Source: Methylococcales bacterium
GTDB lineage: Bacteria; Pseudomonadota; Gammaproteobacteria; Methylococcales; Methylomonadaceae
NCBI GenBank assembly: GCA_030949405.1
Contig: JAUZSN010000002.1
Span: 1,908,553-1,972,552 of the forward strand
Length of the DNA stretch: 64,000 bases
Direction of reading: 5' to 3'
Shown here: piece after piece, positions 51,498-62,492 of the stretch
Numbering within the stretch: the stretch's first letter is position 1
How the letters are laid out: the number at the start of each line of letters is the position of its first letter
Translations under genes and position numbers: made by a program
Notes under the pieces: model-generated
Database searches by the model: none
The model's input: only the letters and a program-made list of their open reading frames with translations
What the model was told of the DNA's origin: nothing

Positions 51498-52595
51498 ATG
51501 ATTATGAGACGAAAATTTTATTTTGTGCTTTTAATATTAAGTGTTTTTCTAACCGCCTGCCAATCAAGTTTTGGCCCTGATGCACTTAATAATACCCATT
51601 ATGCCTATAATCAATCGATTGTTAATACGCTAAATCAACAAATGTTGCTTAATTTAGTTCGTTTAAAATATCGTGATGAAGCTTATTTTTTGAAAATTAA
51701 TAGCGTTACCGAGTCATTAACGTTTGGGAGTAGTCTAGGTGTCGGATCTGAATTAGATTTAGGGGTGGGTGGAAACCTGATTAAGCCGTCATTAGGGATT
51801 ACGTATAGTGATCGCCCCACTATTTCATATCAACCCCTGCAAGGTGAAGATTTTTTAAAAAGTGTTTTATCCCCTATTTCATTAGAATCACTGTTAGTGA
51901 TGACACAATCAGGGTGGAGTATTAAGCGTATTTTTGGCTTGTGTGTTGAGCGAATTAATAAACTTTACAATGCTCCTGAAGCATCAGGGCCAACGCCTGA
52001 GTATGAACCTCGGTTTAAAAAGTTTAATCGAATGCTGTCTATTTTTAGAAAATTACAACGTAAAGGTGATATGGAAATTGGCGCGAGTACCAATCGCGAT
52101 AATAGCTTAATGATACAGTTTGAAAACATGGAGAGTAATCGTAAAATGATGACGGAGTTATCTGAAATGTTAAATTTTACCCCCACCATTACTGATGAAT
52201 TACGGGTAAATATTAGTACTAATTTCTTAAGCCCTGTTCCTAATCAACTAACGATTCGTACTCGCTCTATTTCAAGTATTTTATTTTACTTATCTCAAAG
52301 TGTTGCAACCCCTCAATCGCATATTAAGGAGGGATTAGTCACGATGGCAAAAGATAGCGAAGGGGTTGATTTTAATTGGTCACAAACGCCTGCAGGCTCT
52401 GTTTTTGATGTAAAATTTAGCGAATTTCACCCAGGTGATGCTTTTTTGACGATTCCTTATCGAGGCTATTGGTATTATATTGACGATAATGATTTACAAT
52501 CTAAATCGACGTTTATGTTGTTAATGCAGTTATTTAATTTGCAAGCAGGAAAGCCTAATTTTTCAGCACCGACATTAACACTCCCCGTACGATAA
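51498..52595 (+). CDS. Predicted outer-membrane lipoprotein, 365 aa
   Basis: The family is not recognised. The N-terminus has a lipoprotein signal with lipobox LTAC (lipidated Cys at residue 21), and residue +2 is Gln, so sorting to the outer membrane is expected. The mature part includes NQQMLLNLVRLKYRDEAYFL, a glycine-rich LGVGSELDLGVGGNLIKPSL stretch, and a C-terminal globular part with GDAFLTIPYRGYWYYIDDND. It is a single gene that converges on the DUF4105 gene with 1 bp between the stops. Similar lipoproteins with NLVRLRY segments are widespread but uncharacterised. Confidence 0.75.
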   Translation: MIMRRKFYFVLLILSVFLTACQSSFGPDALNNTHYAYNQSIVNTLNQQMLLNLVRLKYRDEAYFLKINSVTESLTFGSSLGVGSELDLGVGGNLIKPSLGITYSDRPTISYQPLQGEDFLKSVLSPISLESLLVMTQSGWSIKRIFGLCVERINKLYNAPEASGPTPEYEPRFKKFNRMLSIFRKLQRKGDMEIGASTNRDNSLMIQFENMESNRKMMTELSEMLNFTPTITDELRVNISTNFLSPVPNQLTIRTRSISSILFYLSQSVATPQSHIKEGLVTMAKDSEGVDFNWSQTPAGSVFDVKFSEFHPGDAFLTIPYRGYWYYIDDNDLQSKSTFMLLMQLFNLQAGKPNFSAPTLTLPVR

Positions 52596-52596
52596 G

Positions 52597-54498
52597 TTAA
52601 AAATAAAACTGTAAGGCAAGTTGGGCCGTTAATTCAGCTTTAGAAAACTCACGAAGATGATTAAAATTTAAAATTAAAGCGGTGTTTTTTGATACGCTAA
52701 GGCGTTGTTTTAATTGATAATGATGGCGTGTTTGTGTTATTCCTTGAATAGAGTGAAAAATAGTCGCATTAAATGCAATGCGCCACGCGGGTATGGGGTC
52801 ATAATGTCCGTGTAACCTTACGCCCATGTCGATTGCCGTTGATTGGTGAAACTCGGTGTTAAATAAAACTGAGGTCAATAAATTTAAGGAAAGTAAGCTG
52901 TTGGGGGTGGGGTAGTAACTTATCCCGCCCCCGAACTTACTAACAGCGGTTAAATAACGTTGATTGTTAGCAAAGCGCATTTGTTTTATCGCAAAGGACA
53001 GTTGCCAAGAAAAAGGCTGGATAAAACTATTAAATTGAGGCAGCGAGGTCAATTTTAAGAGTTCAACCGCTTCTAATTTAATTTGATCGGTTGTGGGGTA
53101 ATAGCGGAATTGACTGTTAAAAAATTCAACTTCCGCTCCTTTAACAAAGCCTAGGGGATCATCATAAAGGTCATGATACGCCCAGCGATAACCTGTTTCG
53201 ATAAACGATTGTTGACCATCATAACCATAGCTTACTTGAAGACGATGACCTGCATGACCTTCATCAGGTCGTGTTGGTGGGGTAAGAAGTGTCAACGTTG
53301 ATGATTTTACCTTAAGTAAACTTCGAGCCGCTAATAAGTCATAAGCCCGTGTGCCATTGATTTTTTGTTGGTATTTAATTTTATGGGCGTTTAAATAAGC
53401 TAAATAATCGGAGGCTAATTCTAAAACCTGCGCTTGTTGTAAACGTGAACTACTTTTTAACGATGCGTCGTTAAGTTTGAGTTCCCCTAAAGCCAGTGCT
53501 TTTACAATTTGTTTTTGTTCGCGAGTCAATAAATTGGCTTTAGCGGTGACAACGGTGGCGAGGGCAGGGCGGTAATGAACGTCTTTTAATAAGCCGTAGG
53601 GTTTAATAATTGCGCGAATCGTGTCGGCAGGAATCGCATCGAATTTAAAGTGCGTACTTAACTCCAGTTGAGGGCGGGCGACTTCGAGCAACGATAATAA
53701 TTGATACGAGCAATTTTTATTAATAAAATAATAATCAAAATGAGTGGGTAATAACTCCCATAAATGCTGTAACAGTCGTTTAATTTCATCGGAATTAAGA
53801 TTAAGCTTATATTCCCAAAGATCACGGTTATCTAAATCGGCATATTCTTTTAGCAATAAGTAATACGGGGCTAAGGTGAATTGGCCTTGATAGCCGCCAA
53901 AAAGTCCTTTTAAAACAAAACTCAGTCCCCGTTCTTTTTCAGTGACAGCCGCATAATTGACGGTTGAGGCGAGTAACTCACTTCCCTTGGCAGTCTGTTG
54001 TTTATCAAGTTTTAAAAAACTATGGCCAAACATGGAGGCGGGGTTATTTAAATAAGCCACGGGGAAAACCACGGTAATGCTTTTAACCGCCAGCTTATTT
54101 AACCAATGCGTTAATTCGGTACAATTTCTTTTAGGGAGTTGGTTAGGATCAAGGTTTAATTGTTGTTTTAACCATTGAAAGCGAGCTGGAAAACGGCACT
54201 GTGCCGAGTTTTTATCCGAGTCTGTGGTTAAAAAAAAAGCAGCGAGGGTGGCTGATAATTCGGCTTTAGGAGAGGTCATTCCTTGGGGATGAAAAAAAAA
54301 TGCGTCATCCTTAACAAGACTATACGTTTGTTGACCTATCCATTTCGTTTGATAATGCAATAAACGTTGCCATGTCCGTTGTTCTGAAAGTTTTAACGTG
54401 TTTGCGTGCTGTTTCTGGGTGATTAGGTAAGGGTTCGCCGCAGAGCTAATAGAGGGATAGCTTACTATTAGCGTAATAATTAAAAAATAATTAGTCAA
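52597..54498 (-). CDS. DUF4105 (Lnb N-terminal periplasmic domain) outer-membrane protein
   Basis: A 633-residue envelope protein. A signal peptide (MTNYFLIITLIVSYPSISSA) precedes a periplasmic DUF4105 domain at about residues 90-320. It includes AYLNNPASMFGHSFLKLDKQ, the conserved His/Ser hydrolase-like segment, and YYFINKNCSYQLLSLLEVAR with a conserved Cys. Residues 400-633 alternate hydrophobic and polar residues and end LALQFYF, typical of an outer-membrane barrel. The barrel part corresponds to what is called DUF7840. Function is unknown; the N-terminal fold is papain-like in related proteins. It is last in the leftward run that starts at the FMN-binding gene. Confidence 0.82.
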   Translation of the reverse strand: MTNYFLIITLIVSYPSISSAANPYLITQKQHANTLKLSEQRTWQRLLHYQTKWIGQQTYSLVKDDAFFFHPQGMTSPKAELSATLAAFFLTTDSDKNSAQCRFPARFQWLKQQLNLDPNQLPKRNCTELTHWLNKLAVKSITVVFPVAYLNNPASMFGHSFLKLDKQQTAKGSELLASTVNYAAVTEKERGLSFVLKGLFGGYQGQFTLAPYYLLLKEYADLDNRDLWEYKLNLNSDEIKRLLQHLWELLPTHFDYYFINKNCSYQLLSLLEVARPQLELSTHFKFDAIPADTIRAIIKPYGLLKDVHYRPALATVVTAKANLLTREQKQIVKALALGELKLNDASLKSSSRLQQAQVLELASDYLAYLNAHKIKYQQKINGTRAYDLLAARSLLKVKSSTLTLLTPPTRPDEGHAGHRLQVSYGYDGQQSFIETGYRWAYHDLYDDPLGFVKGAEVEFFNSQFRYYPTTDQIKLEAVELLKLTSLPQFNSFIQPFSWQLSFAIKQMRFANNQRYLTAVSKFGGGISYYPTPNSLLSLNLLTSVLFNTEFHQSTAIDMGVRLHGHYDPIPAWRIAFNATIFHSIQGITQTRHHYQLKQRLSVSKNTALILNFNHLREFSKAELTAQLALQFYF

Positions 54499-54581
54499 TT
54501 TTATTCATAACAGACATTACACTGTGGAAGGATAGACCCGTTTTTTACGGTGTAAAATAAAAACATCAGGATTTAGAAGGG

Positions 54582-54959
54582 TTAATCGTAGTCATCTGAA
54601 TCCAGATCAAAATCATCTAATAAATCTTCAACATCATCCGCACTTAAATCACAGTTTTCAGCACTATCCTTCACTCGTTTTTTAAATAAAAGCCCTGTGG
54701 ATTCATGATTCATTTCTTTCACGGCATAATCATTCAGTAATTGGCAGGCTTGCTGCATTTTAGATTCAGCTTGCAATAAAATGTCGTAATCTTCAGCCGA
54801 TAGCTGATCGTCTGTCAGCATCATAATTTGGGCTGAGAATGAATTTTGACGTTTAAAAACCGCCTCAACATAGTCGGCTGTGCTGATGTAGCCGAATGAG
54901 GCACAGCCTGTTACGTTGAGTAATAAAAGACAAAGGGCCGATGATTTTAAGTGCATCAT
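54582..54959 (-). CDS. Small predicted lipoprotein with acidic tail
   Basis: No family is recognised. The 125 residues include a lipoprotein signal with lipobox VTGC (Cys at about residue 19). A helical middle follows (ISTADYVEAVFKRQNSFSAQ), then an extremely acidic C-terminus (DDVEDLLDDFDLDSDDYD). It starts 15 bp after tatD on the same strand. The acidic tail could bind cations or a basic partner; that is inference. Confidence 0.75.
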   Translation of the reverse strand: MMHLKSSALCLLLLNVTGCASFGYISTADYVEAVFKRQNSFSAQIMMLTDDQLSAEDYDILLQAESKMQQACQLLNDYAVKEMNHESTGLLFKKRVKDSAENCDLSADDVEDLLDDFDLDSDDYD

Positions 54960-54974
54960 AAATAATTTAAATTC

Positions 54975-55754
54975 CTATGAATCGTGAGTACCAAATAAGC
55001 GATTAAAATTAGCGGTAGATTGCGTGGCAATGGTATCAATATCAACGTCACGTAATAAAGCCAGTTGTTTGGCAACATAAGGGACATAAAGCGGATAATT
55101 GGGTTTCCCTCTAAAAGGGACAGGCGCTAAATAAGGCGAATCGGTTTCAATTAAAAATTTATCATTTGGAATTTGTTTAGCGGCCTCTTGAATGGCTAAA
55201 GCATTTTTAAAGGTGACAATCCCTGAAAATGAAATATAAAAATTAAGGGCTAAGGCTTTTTTAGCAAACTCCCAATCTTCGGTAAAACAATGAATTACTC
55301 CACCGACTTCGGCGGCCCCTTCTTGTTCTAACACGTCTAAGGCATCATGACCTGCTTCACGGGTATGAATAATTAAGGGTTTTTTTAAGGCTTTTGCAAC
55401 GCGAATATGGGTTTTAAAGCGTTGATGCTGCCAGTCTAAATCACCCTCACTACGAAAATAATCCAACCCTGTTTCACCAATCGCGATAACTTGGTCATTT
55501 TCTGCCCATTTTAAGAGTTGAGATTCGGTTAAGGGTTGCTTATTTTCAACGTTAGGGTGAACTCCTACGGATAAAAAAATTTGAGGATAGTCTTTAACTA
55601 ATGCCCTCATTGCGGGGTAGGATTCTAAATCAATCGCAACGCATAACATTTTTTGAATGTGTTGCTGTTTTGCCGCTTGCATAAAGACAGCAAAATCATT
55701 TTGATAAGGGGTAAGATCAATGCGATCAAGGTGGCAATGGGAGTCGATAAACAT
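54975..55754 (-). CDS. tatD: TatD-family metal-dependent hydrolase
   Basis: Cytoplasmic nuclease/hydrolase of 259 residues. Metal ligands are seen in MFIDSHCHLDRID at the start, GETGLDYFR near residue 92, IIHTREAGHD near 127, GVIHCFTE near 152 and ETDSPYLAPVPFRGKPN near 203. TatD proteins are 3'-5' DNA exonucleases or D-aminoacyl-tRNA editing-like enzymes. The position at the end of pabC-mltG-tmk-holB-pilZ is the same as for YcfH in other gammaproteobacteria, so the paralogue is probably YcfH. Confidence 0.93.
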   Translation of the reverse strand: MFIDSHCHLDRIDLTPYQNDFAVFMQAAKQQHIQKMLCVAIDLESYPAMRALVKDYPQIFLSVGVHPNVENKQPLTESQLLKWAENDQVIAIGETGLDYFRSEGDLDWQHQRFKTHIRVAKALKKPLIIHTREAGHDALDVLEQEGAAEVGGVIHCFTEDWEFAKKALALNFYISFSGIVTFKNALAIQEAAKQIPNDKFLIETDSPYLAPVPFRGKPNYPLYVPYVAKQLALLRDVDIDTIATQSTANFNRLFGTHDS

Positions 55755-55808
55755 GGGGACGTATTCGTTATATTGGGAAAAATAAGAGGATGATTATAGA
55801 CTATTTAG

Positions 55809-56165
55809 TTACATCGTATGGGTTGCTCGGTCTAATTCTAAGGCACCCGCTAAATAGGCTTCAATTTTATCTTTGACTTTGCCACCGTCTTTATTGTTTA
55901 ATTGAATACCGATTCCTGCTGCTCGATGGCCATCAGAGCCTTCGGGGCTTTTCCAAATAACCTTTCCAGCAAGGGGGATTCGTTCCTTTTCTTCCATGAG
56001 TGATAACAACATTAAAACTTCCTCCCCCATTTTATACGGTCGTTTGGTGGGAATAAATAAGCCTCCATTTTCAATAAAAGGCATATAGGCCTTATACAGT
56101 TGTTTTTTTTCTTTAATTGTCAGTGTTGCAATACCTGAAGAAGATTTTTTAACCACTTCGACCAT
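55809..56165 (-). CDS. pilZ: PilZ-domain protein
   Basis: A 118-residue type IV pilus assembly protein of the PilZ founding type, next to holB as in Pseudomonas. The fold is visible as IENGGLFIPTKRPYKMGEEV, LAGKVIWKSP and AAGIGIQLNNKDGG. The N-terminal RxxxR motif that binds cyclic di-GMP is not seen, as in true PilZ, which works by protein contacts (with FimX and PilB). It starts 2 bp after holB and ends 54 bp before tatD. This fits with pilSR elsewhere in the window. Confidence 0.9.
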   Translation of the reverse strand: MVEVVKKSSSGIATLTIKEKKQLYKAYMPFIENGGLFIPTKRPYKMGEEVLMLLSLMEEKERIPLAGKVIWKSPEGSDGHRAAGIGIQLNNKDGGKVKDKIEAYLAGALELDRATHTM

Positions 56166-56167
56166 TT

Positions 56168-57156
56168 TTAATTCCCTTGATTAAGTTGCGCCCATAAAAT
56201 AAGTAATTCTTCAAACATAAGTTGTTTATTAATTTGAGAATCAAGCCTTTTTTGACTTTGAAGTAACTTATCATAAAAGTGATACAGATTCCTTACGTTT
56301 AATTGACTGATCAATTTTTGTAAGTTTTGTTGTAAATCAGGATTATATAAGTTAATTTCTTTAGATTGATAAAAACATTTAATTAAGTCGGCTACCCACG
56401 CAATTAACCAAAAAATAATTAAGGGGGAGGACTGTTTAACCCACTTTTCAGCAATTTCGATAGGATTTGCCTGTGTCGTTGCTACGTTGAGCCAATCACT
56501 AAAACATTGTTGACGTAAGGGTAAAATGTTGGTTTCTGCATAGTCTTTTGCTAACAGCGGCGCACCCTGCGCTAAATTTAACAATAAGGCTCTATGCTCG
56601 GATACCTGTTGCTCGATTAACCAACGATTAGCAACGTCATTGCTTGGCTTAAGTAATGACATTTTTTGACAACGACTTAGAATTGTCGCGGGTAGTTTTG
56701 ATAAGGTCTCTGTTAGGAGAATGATGCAGGTACGTTCATTGGGTTCTTCTAAACATTTTAGAAAGGCATTCGCAGCGGCCTTATTAAGCTTGTCAGCAGG
56801 AGCGACTAGTACAACCCGATAGGCTTCAAACTGAGGTTTTAAGGATAGTTTTATAATTAATTCTCGAATGCGATCAATTCCGATTACATTAGCCTCTTCT
56901 TTAGGGCTTAAGCTTATAAAATCGGGGTGGGTTTGTGCCTTAAATAATTTGCAACGGTCACATTGTCCACAGCTTTGTCCAGAGGGTAGGCGTTGAGGAC
57001 ATAATAATGCCTTGGCAAATCCACGCGCTAATTGTTGTTTTCCTAAGCCTTTTACGCCATTGATTAATAAGGCTTGTGGCACTCTATTTTGTAATAAATA
57101 TTGATTAAATAAAGCCCAACTGGGTTGTTGCCACGGAAAAATTTCCTCATATCTCA

Positions 57157-57157
<1 letters not shown>
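56168..57157 (-). CDS. holB: DNA polymerase III subunit delta-prime
   Basis: Part of the clamp loader that places the sliding clamp on DNA. The 329 residues include a degenerate P-loop GVKGLGKQQLARGFAKALLC near residue 34, a zinc module CPQRLPSGQSCGQCDRC near 53-69, NAFLKCLEEPNERT near 132 and the SRCQK arginine-finger motif near 162. The AAA+ core and C-terminal collar are of usual size. The start shares one base with the tmk stop. Confidence 0.93.
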
Positions 57158-58768
<1,611 letters not shown>

Positions 58769-58772
<4 letters not shown>

Positions 58773-59593
58773 AAAAATTGCTGCTTATGTTGTGTGAGTA
58801 ACGCGTGTAATTGTTGAGTTAAGGGGCCTTTATGAAAAACGTGAGCATCTAATTGATTAACGGCCCAGATTCCGATAATCGAATTGGTCATAAAAATTTC
58901 ATCAGCCGCCAATAATGTTTGCAGGGTAACTATTCCTTGTTGGCATTCTATTCCTAATGTGGCTGCTTTTTCTAATACGAAGCCGCGCATTATACCTGCA
59001 ATTCCCGCTTGTTCTAAAGAAGGCGTATAAAGTTTATTGTCGGTCACAAAAAAAATATTGCTCATTGTCCCTTCGATAACGTGACCGTTAAGGTCTCGCA
59101 TCAGGCCTTCTTGAATTGCTAAATCAGACCATTCCGCACGCGCAAGGACTTGTTCTAAACGATTTAAATGTTTAAGTCCTGCAAGCGTTGGGTTTAATGC
59201 TAATCGTTGTTGGCATAATTTAACGTTAATGCCTTGTTTTTGGAAGCTATCAGGATAATCGGGGAAGGGGTGACGCGATAAAACACGGGTAGGAATAATG
59301 GTTTGAGGTTGTTGATAGCCGCGTCCCCCCGTTCCTCGGGTAATAATAATTTTTAAAATACCGTGAGAACAGTTTTTGGCACTGTGTAGGGCTTCTTCGG
59401 TGATGCGTTGGCGATCTAATGGGGGGAATAATAATCGCTCACAGCCTTGTATTAAACGTTGTAGATGTTGCTCAAAAAAAACAAGTTGGCTATTTAAAAT
59501 TTCAATGGTTTCAAATAAACCATCCCCGTATTGAAATCCTCGGTCAGCGACATTAATCTGTGTTTGCGGTTGGCCATTCACTAACATCATCAA
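58769..59593 (-). CDS. pabC: Aminodeoxychorismate lyase
   Basis: PLP enzyme that splits 4-amino-4-deoxychorismate into p-aminobenzoate and pyruvate for folate synthesis. The 274 residues show VNGQPQTQINVADRGFQYGD at the start, IIITRGTGGRGYQ near residue 96, the PLP lysine in LAGLKHLNRLEQVLARA near 144, and EGTMSNIFFV near 178. It heads the classic mltG-tmk-holB run. Here the PepSY gene lies 9 bp upstream instead of the usual fabF/acpP. D-amino-acid or branched-chain transaminases share the fold, but context fixes the call. Confidence 0.93.
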
Positions 59594-59602
59594 ATAAACC
59601 TA

Positions 59603-60370
59603 TCATTTATAGGGCGGTAATAGTTTTTTAAGGGCATGTTTTAACCAAATACTCAACCCTGAAAAAATAAGTAAGATTAATAAGATGCCACAGGCATCGA
59701 CAATAAAAACGCCTATTTTTCCAAAGAATCGTCCACTGTGTAGATCTAAAAAAATACGTTCTAGGGGAAGAATTGTACCACGAAATTCTTGTTTAATAAC
59801 GGTCTCTATGGATTCAGGTAATTTTGCCGTTTGTGACCATTGAATTTGTGTTGTTGATGCCGATTTCCAGCTAAGTAAGCCATCATCGGAGACTAAAATA
59901 GTTTTTAATTGCTTAATAAAAATATGTTGTTGGGTATTTATCCCTATTTTTTCTAAACGAGGCTGTTCAATGTGTTCAATGATAGCCCCGTCTAAAGAGA
60001 GTAATATCAGGCTATTTTCTAATGCGATAACAATGAAATCATGGGTTTCAATCGCCCCTTGTAAAACCTCAGTGGTGTTTGAAATAACCGATTTATTTAA
60101 ATAAAGTTGTTTGTCGAATTGACTGATGTAGTGCTGAGATGTTTTGAAAACACGGGTTGCATTTGGGGAAAGGATGCCATACCAAGTAAGTAAATAAGGG
60201 TTATGCGTATAACGACTATCTAATTTTAAGGTGTCGGTATGATTTAAAGCAATGCCTGTTATAGCGAGTACTAATAAAACCAACGCGGAAATTAATCCCA
60301 TATAACGATGGGCTTTATAAAGTAATCGCCAAAAGGAATGGCTATTTTTCTTCATTAATTTTTTGGTCAA
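59603..60370 (-). CDS. PepSY-associated membrane protein
   Basis: Inner-membrane protein of 255 residues. A first helix (about 16-48, LLYKAHRYMGLISALVLLVL, AITGIALNH) and a last helix (about 217-244, FFGKIGVFIVDACGILLILL) flank a periplasmic region with a PepSY-like fold. His residues in HRYMG and LDLHSGRFFG are typical of PepSY-associated TM proteins linked to iron or electron transfer. It overlaps the FMN-binding gene by 29 bp and lies 9 bp before pabC. The pairing with an FMN-binding domain suggests a small transmembrane reductase. The substrate is unknown. Confidence 0.82.
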   Translation of the reverse strand: MTKKLMKKNSHSFWRLLYKAHRYMGLISALVLLVLAITGIALNHTDTLKLDSRYTHNPYLLTWYGILSPNATRVFKTSQHYISQFDKQLYLNKSVISNTTEVLQGAIETHDFIVIALENSLILLSLDGAIIEHIEQPRLEKIGINTQQHIFIKQLKTILVSDDGLLSWKSASTTQIQWSQTAKLPESIETVIKQEFRGTILPLERIFLDLHSGRFFGKIGVFIVDACGILLILLIFSGLSIWLKHALKKLLPPYK

Positions 60371-60851
60371 AGAATAAAGCGAGTTTAGCTATTTTAGTTA
60401 AAGCTCGAACAGAAAGTGTGGCCCCTGAAATTCCATCAATAGCCTGAGTTAGTTGTAAATTATCCGCTAAGCTTATGTTTTTAAATTGCTGGGTAAAAAA
60501 GTCATGTTTAACTTCCCACCCTCGACTTTCTCGGAAGGCCAGTACTTTTAATTGGCTAATTTTTTGTTGTTCAACAACGACGGCGACGGTAATGAGTTTC
60601 GTTTTACCTATTTCATCCAATATCCAGACACTTTTATCCGCATTTTGCCAATAACGCGTGCGTAAAAAACTCATTTTATGTTGAAGAATTTTTTCAACAT
60701 GAGGCTTTATGGTTTTATCAAGCCATAATAGCTGAGGTTCAGGCAGGGTGTCGGTAAAAATTTGATTTAAAAAATCGTCCTTACTTTGATAGGTTTCAGC
60801 AAAAACAATTGAGCAACTAATAAAGAATAATAAAGCTATTTTTTTTAACAT
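60342..60851 (-). CDS. FMN-binding domain protein, likely covalently flavinylated
   Basis: A periplasmic protein of 169 residues with a signal peptide (LKKIALLFFISCSIVFAETY) when started at ATG 60851. The 60893 start would add 14 residues ahead of the signal and is less likely. The FMN_bind domain carries the flavinylation motif DGISGATLSVRAL near residue 140, whose Thr is modified by ApbE-type transferases. The apbE gene is not in the window. It overlaps the PepSY gene by 29 bp. It probably passes electrons across the periplasmic face to or from the PepSY membrane partner. Confidence 0.85.
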   Translation of the reverse strand: MLKKIALLFFISCSIVFAETYQSKDDFLNQIFTDTLPEPQLLWLDKTIKPHVEKILQHKMSFLRTRYWQNADKSVWILDEIGKTKLITVAVVVEQQKISQLKVLAFRESRGWEVKHDFFTQQFKNISLADNLQLTQAIDGISGATLSVRALTKIAKLALFFDQKINEEK

Positions 60852-61049
60852 ACTTACGATTTTAAAATAAAGTAGAGATACGATGTTTGGCATCGCTTAA
60901 GTTTGAACGATAGGCATCCTTCATTTTTCGGTTTACAGTTTAAATCGGAGTTCAATAGCCTTATTTTACTACACACTATTTTTTAAGAATAAAGTGTAAA
61001 CTACGTTTAAGCTAAATAAAGGATGCCGAACTATAAACGCTTTTTTTAA

Positions 61050-62345
61050 TTAGAAGCTATAACCAATCCCTAAATCAAAGCCTCGCTCATCGCTATTTTC
61101 CGTTAAGGTATCTTGTTTATAGATATAATTTACCTTTAAGACTACATTTTCATGTATCCACCAATTTGCGCCCACTTCCCATATATTATAATTTTTGTCA
61201 CGACCACTGTAGTAATCAAGTTTTTGAAAGCGTCCGTAAATACCGACATCACCATAATTTGTAGGTAAACGGTAGCTTGGTTCTAAATACCAGCCGTATT
61301 GTGTTTCGGCGGCTTGGTTGGCATCGCCATTTATAGTAATCTGCCAACGACTATAAAGTGCTTTAGCGGTAAAGACACCAGGTCCTACACTATGACTATA
61401 AATCGCATGGGTTTCAACTAATGTTCCTGAACCGACATCCACTTTATCCGCACTTGGGTTATCACCTTGTCCCATATCGGTTTGATGCAGTACGGTTGCG
61501 GCAACTTCTAAACCAGGAACGCCCGTATATTTAACGCGAGCAACAATAATAGGTTCATTCGCTTGTTGCTTGGAGACTTTACCACGACCTGAGCGAACCG
61601 AATAGTCATTGCCCATTTCTAACCCCGTCATTACAGCGGCATCCACACTTAAGCCATTATCAAATTTATAGCGGGCTCCAATCCCCGCTTCCCACCATGT
61701 TGTAGGAATAATATATTTTTCAACTTCATTACGCTCTACGCCATAAAAGGTATAAGGTTCATGAGTTTCATTGATAGTGCCTATTGGCATTAAAAATAAA
61801 CCCGCTTTTGCAGAAAAGTTATCATTAAAATAATATTCTAAATACGCCTGTTCTAATTCAATTTCGCCACTTTGACCATCACCTGCAATGGAATTCTCGA
61901 GTTCTAATTCAGAAAAAAACTGTAAATTATCAGAAAATTCATGACCAAAAAATAAAACGAAGCGATGAAAGTTAACTTGTTCTTGATGGCGGCCATTTTC
62001 TCGACTACGGTTCGTGTAGTGTAATTCGCCATAACCGCCTATGGTCGTATTATTAAAGAAGCCGCTTACTTGTGAGCTGACGGTTACATTATCACTCACG
62101 GTTTCAACCGCGACCGTATTATTTTTAACTTGTTTTTGAGTGCTTTCAAGTTTGGTTTTTAAGGTTTTATTTTGTTGTTTTAAGCTTGAGTTTTCGCGTG
62201 AAATTTTTTCTAATGCAATTGCTTGTTGTTTTTTATACGCTTCAAATTGAACCGCTAATTCATCGGCGGTAATTGCGTGGGCTGTTGAGGTTAATAATAA
62301 GCTTGAAGCTATGATGATCGTCAAATAAGATTGAGTGGATAACAT
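61050..62345 (-). CDS. Outer-membrane porin with N-terminal coiled coil
   Basis: A beta-barrel porin. I start it at ATG 62345 (MLSTQSYLTIIIASSLLLTS signal, cleavage after AHA), giving 431 residues. A longer form to 62405 is possible. After the signal comes a coiled coil (about 27-75, FEAYKKQQAIALEKISREN), seen in porins tethered to peptidoglycan. The barrel begins at GFFNNTTIGGYGELHY and ends GFDLGIGYSF with the C-terminal Phe that BAM recognises. Its sequence resembles porins annotated as phosphate- or carbonate-selective; selectivity cannot be read. It lies about 200 bp upstream of the FMN-binding gene on the same strand, perhaps separately transcribed. Confidence 0.82.
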   Translation of the reverse strand: MLSTQSYLTIIIASSLLLTSTAHAITADELAVQFEAYKKQQAIALEKISRENSSLKQQNKTLKTKLESTQKQVKNNTVAVETVSDNVTVSSQVSGFFNNTTIGGYGELHYTNRSRENGRHQEQVNFHRFVLFFGHEFSDNLQFFSELELENSIAGDGQSGEIELEQAYLEYYFNDNFSAKAGLFLMPIGTINETHEPYTFYGVERNEVEKYIIPTTWWEAGIGARYKFDNGLSVDAAVMTGLEMGNDYSVRSGRGKVSKQQANEPIIVARVKYTGVPGLEVAATVLHQTDMGQGDNPSADKVDVGSGTLVETHAIYSHSVGPGVFTAKALYSRWQITINGDANQAAETQYGWYLEPSYRLPTNYGDVGIYGRFQKLDYYSGRDKNYNIWEVGANWWIHENVVLKVNYIYKQDTLTENSDERGFDLGIGYSF

Positions 62346-62492
62346 AGAAAAGTCCATAAGATAAAGATAAGTGTCTATAGTAATACAAATACGAATGATT
62401 CGCAATAACTAGTGTTGCTTTTACACAACAGATCTTGACGGTCAGTCTTTAACTTTATATATCAGCTTAATTTTGGGTTGAAAATTTATGGA